A stretch of 64,000 nucleotides of DNA from [Lactobacillus] timonensis (GCF_900240275.1 NZ_LT964761.1:1205246-1269245); one strand, 5' to 3'. Numbered from the stretch's first letter, positions 43,293 through 52,335 are shown. The notes: generated from the letters alone by a model not told the origin. Made by a program: numbers and translations.

Positions 43293-44774
43293 GGCTCTAC
43301 ACTAAATCCTGTTGATGGATTGCCAACGTGGTAATCTGTTAATGGGATTTTTTCGTACAAAAAGGGAGCCATCACTGACTCCCTTCAGGAAAAATCTACG
43401 ACCAAATAGCTTCTATCGAAAGGATGATTCAGGATGACTCCTAATAATGATTCTATCTGTTTTGCACTAGGAATGAAAGACTCCAATCTTATTTTGATGG
43501 ATTATTTCTATGCCTTTATTAATTTGGCTAAGGGTACTTGCAAAAAGCTTCAACCTGATATTCGTAAATGTCGGATCTACGAATTTAAGCTTCGCAATCA
43601 GCTAATCACTTGCCAAAACTGTCATCACCGCCGCCTAGTAATGTTTGGGTATTCTACGGTCCAAACTATTTTTACCACCGATGACGCCAGTCATCCGGTG
43701 TTTCTACGAATCCATAAGCAACGCCTACGTTGTAAAGATTGTCGACGAACTTTTATGGCCCAATCGAATGTAGTCCGTAAATACTGCCACATCGCTAATA
43801 AGGTTAGGGCTAAGGCGATCATGAGTTTTTAAGATGATCGCACCCTGGAAAGTATTGCCCGTGACAATACGATTTCACCAAGCACGGTCCTGCGTTATTT
43901 AGACGCAAGTCGCTCCATCGCTCCCTTATACCAACGCCAGTTGCCTACTAACCTCGCGATGGACGAATTTCGCGGTGTTCATCGTCAACTGCACTTTATC
44001 TGTATTGACAACGATCACCATCGCATTCAAACGATCCTGCCGGATCGCTTTAAGCGGACAATTGAGAACTATTTTCTAAGCTTCACTCCTGCGGAAAGAT
44101 CCCGGGTAAAAACCATTTCAATGGACTTAAACAGTTACTACCAAGACATCGCTCGTCGCTTGTTCCCCCGCGCCGAAATTATTATCGATCGTTTCCATAT
44201 TATTGCCAGGATGACTCGTGCTTTCAATCAGTATCGGGCCCAAGCCATGAAACAATTTCCGAAAGCCAGTCGCCAGTACCGACTGTTAAAGTTTAGCTGG
44301 CAACTCTATCTCAAATCTGCGACGAATCTTTCTTACGAGCATGAATATTATGATCGTCACCTTCGTCAGAAGGTGACCAGTGGCGAGCGCGTGGATTTAG
44401 GTTTGGCTATTAATGATCGCTTACGAGCCGACTATCAGTTTCTCCAAAATGTTATGCAAAACCTCAAACAACGTAATCTCGATCAACTGACCGAAAGTCT
44501 CTATCCGGGCACCGAGCTTAGTCCGCAAATGACCGCTGTTTTACACACCCTCAGACATAATCTCATGTACGTCCTTAACGCCTCACGATTTGACTACAGT
44601 AACGGGACTATTGAGGGGATCAACCGGATGATTAAACAAATTCAACGCACCGCCTTTGGTTTCAGAAATTACAACCACTTGGTCTATCGTATTCAATTCC
44701 GTCAAATGGCAAAAAAAAAGAATCAAGCCGCTTAGACCTGATTCTTACCTGTCAACAGGATTTGACAAAGAGCC
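43293..44774 (+). mobile_element. ISL3-family element with inactivated transposase (copy C, different lineage)
   Basis: The ends are GGCTCTACACTAAATCCTGT at 43293 and, read inward from 44774, GGCTCTTTGTCAAATCCTGT: inverted repeats of about 24 bases. The flanking 8-mers AAAATAAA (43285-43292) and GATTAAAT (44775-44782) differ, so no target duplication remains. The right flank is a group II intron fragment. This element differs clearly from copies A and B. Confidence 0.88.
43434..44735 (+). pseudogene. ISL3-family transposase with in-frame stop
   Basis: The reading frame begins at ATG 43434 (after GAAAGGATGATTCAGG). It runs 132 codons with a zinc-ribbon-like segment (TCQNCHHRR ... RCKDCRR), hits TAA at 43830-43832, then continues in the same frame to 44735 with the whole DDE domain (MDEFRGVH, SMDLNSYYQDIARRLFPRAE, NGTIEGINRMIKQIQRTAFG). 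A single base change, for example CAA to TAA, explains the stop. The C-terminal 264 codons after ATG 43941 stay open but lack the DNA-binding part. Confidence 0.88.
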
Positions 44775-44864
44775 GATTAAATTGTCGAACCGCCGTATAC
44801 GGAACCGTACGTACGGTGGTGTGAGAGGTCGGTAATTGAACTAATCAATTACCTCCTACTCGAT
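44775..44864 (+). mobile_element. group II intron remnant: domains V and VI only
   Basis: Domain V is recognisable at 44789-44820: lower stem ACCGCCGTA / TACGGTGGT, a two-base CG bulge (44810-44811) and upper stem TACG / CGTA capped by GAAC. Domain VI spans 44823-44861: GAG / CTC, a bulged A at 44858 (branch point), AGG / CCT, and GGTAATTGA / TCAATTACC. The intron ends at GAT, 44864. Domains I to IV and any maturase gene are missing, cut off at the ISL3 element, so the intron cannot splice on its own. Confidence 0.82.
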
Positions 44865-44892
44865 TTGTGCTTGTCACCGTTAGAGGGAAGCT

Positions 44893-45822
44893 TTATTCAG
44901 ATTGTTCTCGTAGGACGCGCCGCCCCTGTTGCAAGATGTAGATGGCAACAATCACTAGGATAATACCAAGTACTTCTACCCAGTTCATCTTGAGGTGGAA
45001 AAAGATGACGCTAAGAACAGAGGTCACGATTGGCTGGAGGGCATCCATAATGCTGACCACGTCGGATGGAGCAAACCGGGTTGCGTGCATTAATAGAATG
45101 AACGGCAAGATTGTTCCGAATAAAACGACGGTCCCAACAGAGGCCACCAGGGTGATGGAGATATGAGGTGTGCCGACCCAGAAAGGACGAATAATGTTAA
45201 ACAGAATACCAGCAATCATTGAGGCCCACCCAAGAACGATGATTGGTGGGTTATGGACGACGGCACGTTTGGGAAGAACAACATAAAGGGCGGCTGTAAT
45301 CCCCGAACCAATTCCCCAGAGCAGTGAGTCAAAAGGAATTGATAGTTCAGTGATATTACCGCGAGTGATACACATGATAACCCCGATGAGAGCCAGGATA
45401 AATGAAATCACGTCAGTACGAAATGGTCGGTGATGCATGAAGATCACACTGCCGAGGACAATAAAGAGTGGCGAGAGGTACTGAAGGATGGTGGCTGCTG
45501 AGGCGTTACCCAACTGAATCGCGTAGTAAAAGGTGAGTAAGTTGGCCATCAGTCCAAAGATAGCGTAAGTCACGACAGAGATAAGCGAATCTCGACGCTT
45601 GAAAACATTAAAAATTGTCTTTCCATAACGAAAGGCGCTAATCGATAGCAGGATGATACCAGTGACCAGCGTCCGGACTGATAACATCCACGTAGCAGGA
45701 ATGGCAAGGTTTTGTGAAATGAGTTGGAGAACAGTTCCTGAGATACCCCACATTGTTGACGCCAGGGCAGCGTAGATTATGCCCTTCATAACATGACTTG
45801 AATTTGGCTGATTCATTGTCAT
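44893..45822 (-). CDS. EamA/DMT-family transporter
   Basis: A 309-residue membrane protein with ten hydrophobic helices in two EamA halves (GIIYAALASTMWGISGTVLQ at the N-terminus; GIGSGITAALYVVLPKRAV at the start of the second half). Members export or import small metabolites such as amino acids or nucleosides; the substrate cannot be predicted. ATG 45822 (or 45816) follows GAAAGGAAC. It ends just beyond the group II intron remnant. Confidence 0.9.
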   Translation of the reverse strand: MTMNQPNSSHVMKGIIYAALASTMWGISGTVLQLISQNLAIPATWMLSVRTLVTGIILLSISAFRYGKTIFNVFKRRDSLISVVTYAIFGLMANLLTFYYAIQLGNASAATILQYLSPLFIVLGSVIFMHHRPFRTDVISFILALIGVIMCITRGNITELSIPFDSLLWGIGSGITAALYVVLPKRAVVHNPPIIVLGWASMIAGILFNIIRPFWVGTPHISITLVASVGTVVLFGTILPFILLMHATRFAPSDVVSIMDALQPIVTSVLSVIFFHLKMNWVEVLGIILVIVAIYILQQGRRVLREQSE

Positions 45823-46190
45823 TTGTTCCTTTCTATAACGAAAAATATGTTCCGCAGATTAGGTTATCGTAAATTGTTTGCTTTGCCAATTAATTATTAA
45901 GAAATAAAGGAAGAAAAATATTGAACATCACCAGTTTTACCCGAATTTGGTGATGGGGGTTGGCTACAGGCAAAGATTGCAGTCAATTTACAAGTGTTAA
46001 TACTTTCAAAATGATAAATTACTTGACAGCTAAAGAGCGTTATCACGGCGTTTGTCGGCATTGCTGGGACAGAAACTCAAAAAAGTTCCTAACAATTTTC
46101 TTAAAACTGTTACATTTATGTTTCAAATAGGTTACAATAGAATCATCAAAGGAAATCAAAGAGATTTTAAATGAAGCGGGGGCTTTGAAA
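45823..46190 (+). promoter_or_regulatory. intergenic region with lipoprotein promoter and WalR-like site
   Basis: This 368-base gap contains TTACAT (46110-46115), a 17-base spacer and TACAAT (46133-46138), the likely promoter of the lipoprotein gene. TGTTAC-ATTTA-TGTTTC (46108-46124) overlaps the -35 box and matches the WalR operator pattern with one mismatch. A minus-strand frame at 46043-46333 has no ribosome binding site and is not accepted. Nothing else is recognised between 45840 and 46100. Confidence 0.55.
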
Positions 46191-46703
46191 ATGATGCAAC
46201 GGAAGGTTTTAGCAGGAACAGTAATGTTGATGGTGGCTTTAGGATTAACCGGTTGTGTCAAGTCGTCAAGCGCACCGGCAACGAATGAGTCGCATGTTCG
46301 TTCTGCACGGGTTGCCAAGAGTAGTTCGCACAAGTCAAGCCGGCACGAATCGTCAGCTAGTGTATCTTCGACCCAGAACAGTGCAAAGACTGCAACTAGT
46401 CAATATGCGACAACTCAGCAGAGTAATGCTACCAGCCAAGCAGCTACTCAAAACAGCAACCAGGGTAGCACTAACCAGGCTGTTGTTAATAATGGCAGTA
46501 ACCACCAAGCCACTGCTTCATCACACAGTGAACAACGTGTTCAATTAGGTCTTGGTGACGTGGCTGTCTGGACTGAAAACGGTGTTACTCACCACGTTGA
46601 CAGTGATGGGATGGACCGTCAGACTACTAATGGTAGTTCCACTATTCACTACAGTGACTGGTCCGGCCAGTTGCCACAGGGTGTTCAGGTTCAACATAAC
46701 TAG
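46191..46703 (+). CDS. putative lipoprotein, Ser/Gln/Asn-rich
   Basis: The 170 residues begin with a lipoprotein signal peptide ending in the lipobox LGLTGC (about residues 17-22). A low-complexity Ser/Ala/Thr/Gln/Asn region (about 23-120) and a short C-terminal domain (QLGLGDVAVWTENGVTHHVD onward, about 45 residues) follow. The protein would be anchored to the outer face of the membrane with a wall-spanning stalk. Function is unknown. ATG 46191 is chosen over TTG 46185 because GGGGG is spaced 8 bases from it. Repeat copy 2 lies 50 bases downstream. Confidence 0.82.
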   Translation: MMQRKVLAGTVMLMVALGLTGCVKSSSAPATNESHVRSARVAKSSSHKSSRHESSASVSSTQNSAKTATSQYATTQQSNATSQAATQNSNQGSTNQAVVNNGSNHQATASSHSEQRVQLGLGDVAVWTENGVTHHVDSDGMDRQTTNGSSTIHYSDWSGQLPQGVQVQHN

Positions 46704-46754
46704 TTTAGATTCGGTGGTTCACCTTTTCGTGCCCCCGGAATCGTGAACAGTATT

Positions 46755-46946
46755 GGGGCCGTGACATAATTGCCTATATCTATATTAAAAGTTAACAAGC
46801 GGTCCAACAATGGCTCCTAACGTTCTGGCAAAGCCGAACGCTAGGAGCCTATTGTTGCTCACAGGGGCGGCAGATAGCCTAGCTGCCCTAGCTGCGCGTC
46901 GTGACTACGAAGTCATAAATGACTTCGGTCACGCTCCTTTTTATTT
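46755..46946 (+). repeat. dispersed hairpin-rich intergenic repeat, copy 2
   Basis: Shares with copy 1 (6483-6813) the opening GGGGC-GACATAATT, the approximately 20-bp hairpin (46805-46858) with almost identical sequence, CAGATAGCCTAGCTGC (with CCTAGCTGC duplicated in tandem at 46887-46904), GCGCGTCGTGAC and the palindrome GAAGTCAT-AA-ATGACTTC (46909-46926). It ends at CACGCTCCTTTTT. It lacks the 50-base insertion and the outer closing pair of copy 1. It follows a plus-strand gene and precedes another, as copy 1 does. No gene is supported between 46704 and 47047. Confidence 0.8.
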
Positions 46947-47047
46947 TAACTGCGTTTTTCTTTACCAGCTTTTTTTAAGCCGGTATAATAGTTTTAATTG
47001 TCCCGTCAGCTGGCTGACGGTTCTTGTTTTGAAAGGGGAACCAGTTG

Positions 47048-48793
47048 ATGATCAAAATTGCAAGACGTTTTTTAAACTGGTGGGCGGCCCTGGCAGCCCT
47101 CTTGTTAATGGGGGTTCAGGTATCCTGTGACCTATATTTGCCAACGGTGACGGCCAACTTGATTGACAAAGGGATTATGCAAAAAGATCTCAACTATGTG
47201 TGGCATATTGGTGGCGTAATGTTACTGGTGGCTTTTCTAGGGCTACTGGCAGCAGTGGGAAACGTCTTTTTTGCCTCCACCCAGGGAATGAAAGTGGGGG
47301 AGCGGATTCGTAACACGATCTATCAACGGGTGTTACATTTCTCAACTAACGAAATGACGCGCTTTAGTGGCTCTTCGCTCATTACCCGTAGTACCAATGA
47401 TATTGTGCAAATTCAAAATGTGATGTTGCAGATGATGCGAATGATGTTGCAATCACCGATTATGCTGGTAGGAGCCTGTGTGATGGCTTACAGTCGGGAA
47501 CCGCGATTGACCAGGGTGTTAGCTATCAGCCTGCCTGTCCTGATTATTGCTGTGGTCGTGGTGATGTACTTTGCTATGCCATATTTTCGTGTTATGCAGC
47601 AAAAGGTTGATAATATTAACCGTGTCTTTCGGGAGGGACTAACTGGTGTTCGCGTCATTCGGGCTTTTAACAAGGATCAGCGTGAGCAAGACCGCTTCCG
47701 ACAGGTAAACGAGGACTACACCCGTGTCGGTTTTCGCGCGTTTACTTTGATGTCATTCATGTTTCCAATTATGACCCTGGTGTTGAGCATGACTAACGTG
47801 GGAATTATTTGGTATGGTGGTCACCTAATCGCCGGCCGTTCAATGCAGGTAGGTAACTTGATTACCTTTATGACCTACGCTAATCAAATTTTGATGAGTT
47901 TCATGATGTTGAGCTTCATCTTCTTTTTTATTCCCCGTGCGCAAGTTTCGGCTAAGCGGGTTAATGCTGTCTTAGATCAGCCAATCAGTGTTAGTGACTT
48001 ACCAGTAGATGAGTTGGAACCATTGAAAAAAAGCCAAGTAGCATCACTAGAATTTAAGGATGTTGACTTCCGTTACGAAGGTGCCCAGCATCTGGCCTTG
48101 AGCGACTTAAACTTTAGGGTTACTGCTGGTCAAACCTTAGCGATTATCGGTGGAACTGGCTCAGGAAAGTCAACCCTGGTTAACCTGATTCCGCGCTTGT
48201 TTGATATTGAACGTGGTCAGATTTTGGTCAATGGACAAGACATCGCTAAAATTAGTCAACATGACCTTCATAGTTTAATTTCCATTACCCAGCAAAAAGC
48301 AGTTCTTTTCAGTGGAACGGTTCGCAGCAACCTTGCTTTTGGCAACTCGATCGCCACAGATGAACAAATGTGGCGTGCGCTAGAAGTTGCTAAGGCAGCT
48401 GACTTTGTAAGAGAACAAGGCGGACTTGATATGAAAGTGGAACAAGACGGCAGCAACTTTTCTGGTGGCCAGCGGCAACGGTTGGCAATTGCCCGGACCA
48501 TTATCAAGCAGGCGTCAGTGTACGTCTTTGACGATTCATTTTCAGCGCTTGACTTTAAGACCGATGCTCAATTGCGGCTGTCACTTCAAGATGACGCGCT
48601 GGTTTCCCAAGCAGTAACAGTCATTGTTGCCCAACGAATTTCAACAGTTGCCGATGCTGATCTTATTCTTGTGCTTGATGATGGTCAGGTTGTTGGGCAG
48701 GGTACTCACGAAGAACTAGCCGCACGCAACCCGGTTTATCAAGAAATTATTAACTCCCAGTTACAGGAAGGAGATGGCGGTCATGAGGCATGA
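47048..48793 (+). CDS. heterodimeric ABC exporter, subunit with degenerate catalytic site (LmrC-like)
   Basis: A 581-residue half transporter: six membrane helices (about 1-315) then an ATP-binding domain with Walker A GGTGSGKST, signature FSGGQRQRLAIA and Walker B VYVFDDSFSALD. The residue after the Walker B Asp is Asp, not the catalytic Glu, the hallmark of the degenerate site in LmrCD/BmrCD-type exporters. ATG 47048 follows AAAGGGGAACCAGTTG. It overlaps the next gene. Such pairs export drugs, lipids or peptides; the substrate is unknown. Confidence 0.93.
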   Translation: MIKIARRFLNWWAALAALLLMGVQVSCDLYLPTVTANLIDKGIMQKDLNYVWHIGGVMLLVAFLGLLAAVGNVFFASTQGMKVGERIRNTIYQRVLHFSTNEMTRFSGSSLITRSTNDIVQIQNVMLQMMRMMLQSPIMLVGACVMAYSREPRLTRVLAISLPVLIIAVVVVMYFAMPYFRVMQQKVDNINRVFREGLTGVRVIRAFNKDQREQDRFRQVNEDYTRVGFRAFTLMSFMFPIMTLVLSMTNVGIIWYGGHLIAGRSMQVGNLITFMTYANQILMSFMMLSFIFFFIPRAQVSAKRVNAVLDQPISVSDLPVDELEPLKKSQVASLEFKDVDFRYEGAQHLALSDLNFRVTAGQTLAIIGGTGSGKSTLVNLIPRLFDIERGQILVNGQDIAKISQHDLHSLISITQQKAVLFSGTVRSNLAFGNSIATDEQMWRALEVAKAADFVREQGGLDMKVEQDGSNFSGGQRQRLAIARTIIKQASVYVFDDSFSALDFKTDAQLRLSLQDDALVSQAVTVIVAQRISTVADADLILVLDDGQVVGQGTHEELAARNPVYQEIINSQLQEGDGGHEA

Positions 48794-50600
48794 GACGAAA
48801 AAAGCCCAGCATTTCTGGCCGTCTACTAAGCGACTACTGATGTATTTACGACCATGGTGGGGTGGCGTTCTACTTTCTGTTATTTTAGCCATTGCGTCAG
48901 TGTTATTTTCTATTATTGCACCAAAAGTTCTAGGGGATACCACGACAACTATTTATAATGGTATTATGAAAGGATACCGCATGATGCAAGCAGGCCAGAC
49001 TGTTCACCAGCTGCCAATTGACTTTCACCGAATTGGGCAGATCGCACTGGTTGTAGTACTCCTTTACAGTGTCTCAGGTTTACTTAGTTTGGCAGAACAA
49101 GTCATGATGACTTGGATTTCCCAAAAGGTAGTTTTCACGTTGCGTCAGGACCTTAAAGCAAAAATGGCACGGGTGCCAGTTCGCTTTTATGATACTCATT
49201 CCAATGGTGATTTAATGAGCCGGATGGTTAACGACATGGACAACATTGCTGGTACATTACAGTCAAGTTTGATTGAGCTGTTGACGTCTGCCTTGACTTT
49301 TGTTGGGGTGTTGGCGTTAATGTTTTCGATTAGCTGGCAGTTAACTCTGGTCGCATTAATTACGGTACCGCTGAGCTTAGTAATTGTTGCTTTCGTCGCA
49401 CCGACAGCCCAGCGGCTTTTTACCCGTCAACAAGATGTTTTAGGAAATATTAATGCCCAGGTGGAGGAAACTTATGCCGGACACACGATCGTCCGTACTT
49501 TTAACCACGAAGAAGATGAAGAGCAACGATTTCGGCGGGTTAACCATCATTACTACCAGGCGGCATGGAAGGCACAATTTTTCTCCATTCTGATCTGGCC
49601 GTTGATGAACTTTGTCCGTGGCTTAGGGTATTTGATGGTGGCAGTTGTGGGTGCTATTCGGATGATCCACGGCCAAATCACTATTGGTAATATTCAGGCC
49701 TTCTTGCAATACGTCAACCAGTTTTCCCAACCAGTTACCCAGGTTGCTAACTTGAGCAGTACGCTGCAGCAGACGATTGCTTCAGCAGAACGGATTTTTG
49801 AAATCCTTGATGAACCCGAAATGACCACTGAACGGACCAACTTTCCCGTTAAAAAAGGACGGTCGTTGCCAAAAATTGAGTTTGACCACGTTAACTTTTC
49901 TTACGGTCAGGAACCGCTTGTTAAAGACTTTAACCTAAAAGCCCCTGCGAACCACATGGTGGCGATCGTCGGGCCTACCGGTGCGGGAAAATCGACAATT
50001 ATCAACTTACTGGAAAGGTTTTATGATATTGACGGTGGTCATATTTACCTGGATGGGCAGGATACGCGTAATATGAGTCGCCACGAACTTCGGTCGCATA
50101 TTGCAATGGTTCTCCAGGAGACCTGGCTTTTTAGCGGCACCATTTTTGAGAACATTAAGTATGGTCGTGATGATGCGACTGATGAAGAAGTGTATGCAGC
50201 TGCAAAAATAGCTTACGCGTATGATTTCATTCAAGACTTACCACAGGGGTTCGAAACCAAGCTTGACGAAGCGGCTTCTAACATTTCGCAGGGGCAACGG
50301 CAATTACTAACAATCGCTCGTGCTTTTCTAGCTGATCCGGATATTTTGATTCTTGATGAAGCCACCAGCTCTGTTGACACACGAACTGAATCACTAATTC
50401 AACGGGCAATGGATAGATTACAGTACGACCGGACTAGTTTTGTGGTAGCTCACCGCCTTTCCACTATCCGCAACGCGGAACGGATTATTGTCATGAATCA
50501 TGGTGACATTATTGAAACTGGTGATCATGAAAGCTTAATGGCGAAAAATGGCTTTTATGCTGATCTCTACAACAGCCAATTTATTGGCAATGCCCTGTAA
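48783..50600 (+). CDS. heterodimeric ABC exporter, catalytic subunit (LmrD-like)
   Basis: The 605-residue partner: membrane domain (about 20-330) and nucleotide-binding domain with Walker A GPTGAGKST, Walker B ILILDEATSSVD (intact Glu) and an altered signature ISQGQRQLLTIA where LSGGQ is usual. One complete site and one degenerate site would thus form across the dimer. ATG 48783 lies 9 bases after AAGGAG; an ATG at 48774 touches that site and is less likely. The start overlaps the first subunit's end by 11 bases, ensuring equal synthesis. Confidence 0.93.
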   Translation: MRHETKKAQHFWPSTKRLLMYLRPWWGGVLLSVILAIASVLFSIIAPKVLGDTTTTIYNGIMKGYRMMQAGQTVHQLPIDFHRIGQIALVVVLLYSVSGLLSLAEQVMMTWISQKVVFTLRQDLKAKMARVPVRFYDTHSNGDLMSRMVNDMDNIAGTLQSSLIELLTSALTFVGVLALMFSISWQLTLVALITVPLSLVIVAFVAPTAQRLFTRQQDVLGNINAQVEETYAGHTIVRTFNHEEDEEQRFRRVNHHYYQAAWKAQFFSILIWPLMNFVRGLGYLMVAVVGAIRMIHGQITIGNIQAFLQYVNQFSQPVTQVANLSSTLQQTIASAERIFEILDEPEMTTERTNFPVKKGRSLPKIEFDHVNFSYGQEPLVKDFNLKAPANHMVAIVGPTGAGKSTIINLLERFYDIDGGHIYLDGQDTRNMSRHELRSHIAMVLQETWLFSGTIFENIKYGRDDATDEEVYAAAKIAYAYDFIQDLPQGFETKLDEAASNISQGQRQLLTIARAFLADPDILILDEATSSVDTRTESLIQRAMDRLQYDRTSFVVAHRLSTIRNAERIIVMNHGDIIETGDHESLMAKNGFYADLYNSQFIGNAL

Positions 50601-50602
50601 CG

Positions 50603-50632
50603 AAAGTGTCCTGAGATGGACACTTTGGTTTT
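50603..50632 (+). terminator. intrinsic terminator after the ABC exporter genes
   Basis: AAAGTGTCC pairs perfectly with GGACACTTT around TGAGAT, followed by GGTTTT. Confidence 0.85.
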
Positions 50633-50658
50633 ATAATTAGCCTAACGGGGGAGCTAAG

Positions 50659-51678
50659 ATGGAAAAATATCGAAAAACAATGAAGATACTTAATGACCTA
50701 GTTACTGACCAGGTAGTTCCCGGAATGAGCTGGGTCTTGTTTGACCACCAACAGCAGTGGCAAGCGGTTCGTGGCCTGTCACAGTGGCGGCCACAGCCCG
50801 AGAAACTGACAGCTGACATGCAATTTGACTTAGCTTCGTTAACGAAGGTGGTGGGAACCGTACCATTAATGCTCCAACTCTGGCAGGAGGGGGCTTATGA
50901 ACTGGACCAACCGGTGAGTGATTTCTTGCCGGAACTTGGCAGCTCGGTGGCAACGATTCGGAACCTCTTTACCCACACGTCTGACATTGGTGGCTGGATT
51001 CCCCACCGTGATGAACTGTCTGCAAAACAGTTAACGGCTGCATTATTGAAAACTCAGCAGGTAGGCCCCAGTGTTAACAAAAAAATCCATTACGCTGATA
51101 TTAATTTTATTTACCTTGGTTGGATAGCGGAACGGTTACTGCACCAGCCGGTTCACCGATTGATTGAGCAACGGGTATTGGCACCATTAAAGATGACGGA
51201 GACTACGTTTCGACCGCAAAAAAGGCGGGCTGTTCCGACGGCTATCACCAGAAAGCGGGGACTTATTCGCGGGGAAACACATGATCCAAAGGGATTTGTT
51301 CTCGGAGCGCACTGCGGATCAGCGGGAATGTTTTCAACATCCAAGGACCTGACTAAGTTTGGTCGCGCGTTAATTGAGACAAATCTCAATGGTCTCCTTA
51401 CAGACAAAACGATTGACCAGCTTTTTGTTGATCAGACCCCATTAAGCGGTCAACACTTACGGTCCTTGGGGTGGAAGTTACACCATAGTTGGGCGGTGGA
51501 CCACCATCCAGTAATTTGTCATACCGGGTACACAGGGACGCTGATTATTTTAGACCGCCAAGAAGGTCAGGGGCTTGTACTCTTGACCAACCGGGTTCAC
51601 CCACGGGCGGATAACGAGGAGTTTATTCGTCGGCGGGGAATGCTGATGGCAACTTATCTCAACGAAAAGGAATTATAA
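50659..51678 (+). CDS. serine hydrolase, beta-lactamase class C/PBP-like
   Basis: A 339-residue penicillin-recognising-fold enzyme. The nucleophile motif is SLTK (in FDLASLTKVV), the second motif HYADINFIYLG corresponds to Y-x-N/D, and HTGYTG near residue 290 takes the place of the KTG triad. No signal peptide is seen, so it is likely cytoplasmic, as are many EstB-like esterases of lactobacilli. Substrate is unknown. ATG 50659 follows GGGGGAGCTAAG. It is monocistronic, with terminator 51685-51726. Confidence 0.9.
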   Translation: MEKYRKTMKILNDLVTDQVVPGMSWVLFDHQQQWQAVRGLSQWRPQPEKLTADMQFDLASLTKVVGTVPLMLQLWQEGAYELDQPVSDFLPELGSSVATIRNLFTHTSDIGGWIPHRDELSAKQLTAALLKTQQVGPSVNKKIHYADINFIYLGWIAERLLHQPVHRLIEQRVLAPLKMTETTFRPQKRRAVPTAITRKRGLIRGETHDPKGFVLGAHCGSAGMFSTSKDLTKFGRALIETNLNGLLTDKTIDQLFVDQTPLSGQHLRSLGWKLHHSWAVDHHPVICHTGYTGTLIILDRQEGQGLVLLTNRVHPRADNEEFIRRRGMLMATYLNEKEL

Positions 51679-51684
51679 AAAACC

Positions 51685-51728
51685 AATGCCCCCAGAAGAT
51701 GGATTGACCATCAACTGGGGGCATTATG
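51685..51728. terminator. intrinsic terminator after the serine hydrolase gene
   Basis: AATGCCCCCAG pairs with CTGGGGGCATT, with an inner GATGG / CCATC. The plus-strand T-tract is poor, but the A-run before it gives a T-run on the minus strand. Confidence 0.7.
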
Positions 51729-51787
51729 GATTATCCTTCTAAAGGGAATGAACTGGTCATCATTATCATGTTTGACAAGCTAGCTAC

Positions 51788-52243
51788 TCATTCATCAAGT
51801 TTGATTTGCAGGCCAGCGGGTTGCTGATTTGCTAATTCTTGTTGGGCCACTTGCTCACTGTTGTGTTCTACCGCAATGTCATAGTAGCGGCACTTAAAAT
51901 CGACAACATCCATGGTTGCCTTGAGCGCATCTAATTCGGCTGATAATGATTTTCGCAGCCGGTAAAACATGGCTTGGCGCTGCGGCAGTGTTTTATCTCC
52001 CTGACGACACCACTCAATGAATTGTTTGATTTCCTTAATTGACATTCCCGTTTTCTTGAGACAGCCGATCATGTTGATGGTTTCTAAATTGTCACGGGTA
52101 AACACTCGCTGACCGCTTCTTGTTCTCTGCAATCCCGGAATTAATCCCTGCGTGTCATAGTAACGAATGGTAGGGATGCTTAAGCCAAATTGATGAGCCA
52201 CTTGGCCAATACTGAAGGTTTGTTGATAAGTGTCAGTTGCCAT
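51788..52243 (-). CDS. MerR-family transcriptional regulator
   Basis: A 151-residue regulator: winged helix-turn-helix (FSIGQVAHQFGLSIPTIRYYDTQGLIPGL, about 9-40) and a helical dimerisation region with an effector-type C-terminus (about 85-151). ATG 52243 follows AAGGGAGAG. It resembles the TipAL-less short MerR proteins that sense redox state or small molecules; Cys residues are few, so the signal is unclear. The divergent promoter at 52266-52296 has the 19-base spacer and palindrome typical of MerR targets, so it probably activates the DUF915 hydrolase gene. Confidence 0.9.
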   Translation of the reverse strand: MATDTYQQTFSIGQVAHQFGLSIPTIRYYDTQGLIPGLQRTRSGQRVFTRDNLETINMIGCLKKTGMSIKEIKQFIEWCRQGDKTLPQRQAMFYRLRKSLSAELDALKATMDVVDFKCRYYDIAVEHNSEQVAQQELANQQPAGLQIKLDE

Positions 52244-52265
52244 TAAAAACACTCTCCCTTTTTGC

Positions 52266-52296
52266 TTGCCCTCAAGTGAGGTTGAGGAATTATACT
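52266..52296 (+). promoter_or_regulatory. MerR-type promoter of the DUF915 hydrolase gene
   Basis: TTGCCC (52266-52271), a 19-base spacer and TATACT (52291-52296). The overlong spacer contains the inverted repeat CCTCAA-GTGAGG-TTGAGG, as in promoters that MerR proteins activate by untwisting DNA. It points away from the merR gene. Confidence 0.78.
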
Positions 52297-52335
52297 GCTG
52301 GTAGTTTAACATATTCAAACAGGAGAGGATAAGTA

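Noticed and set aside
46043-46333. 96-codon frame on the minus strand before the lipoprotein gene
   Set aside because: No ribosome binding site, and it overlaps the lipoprotein signal peptide and its promoter.
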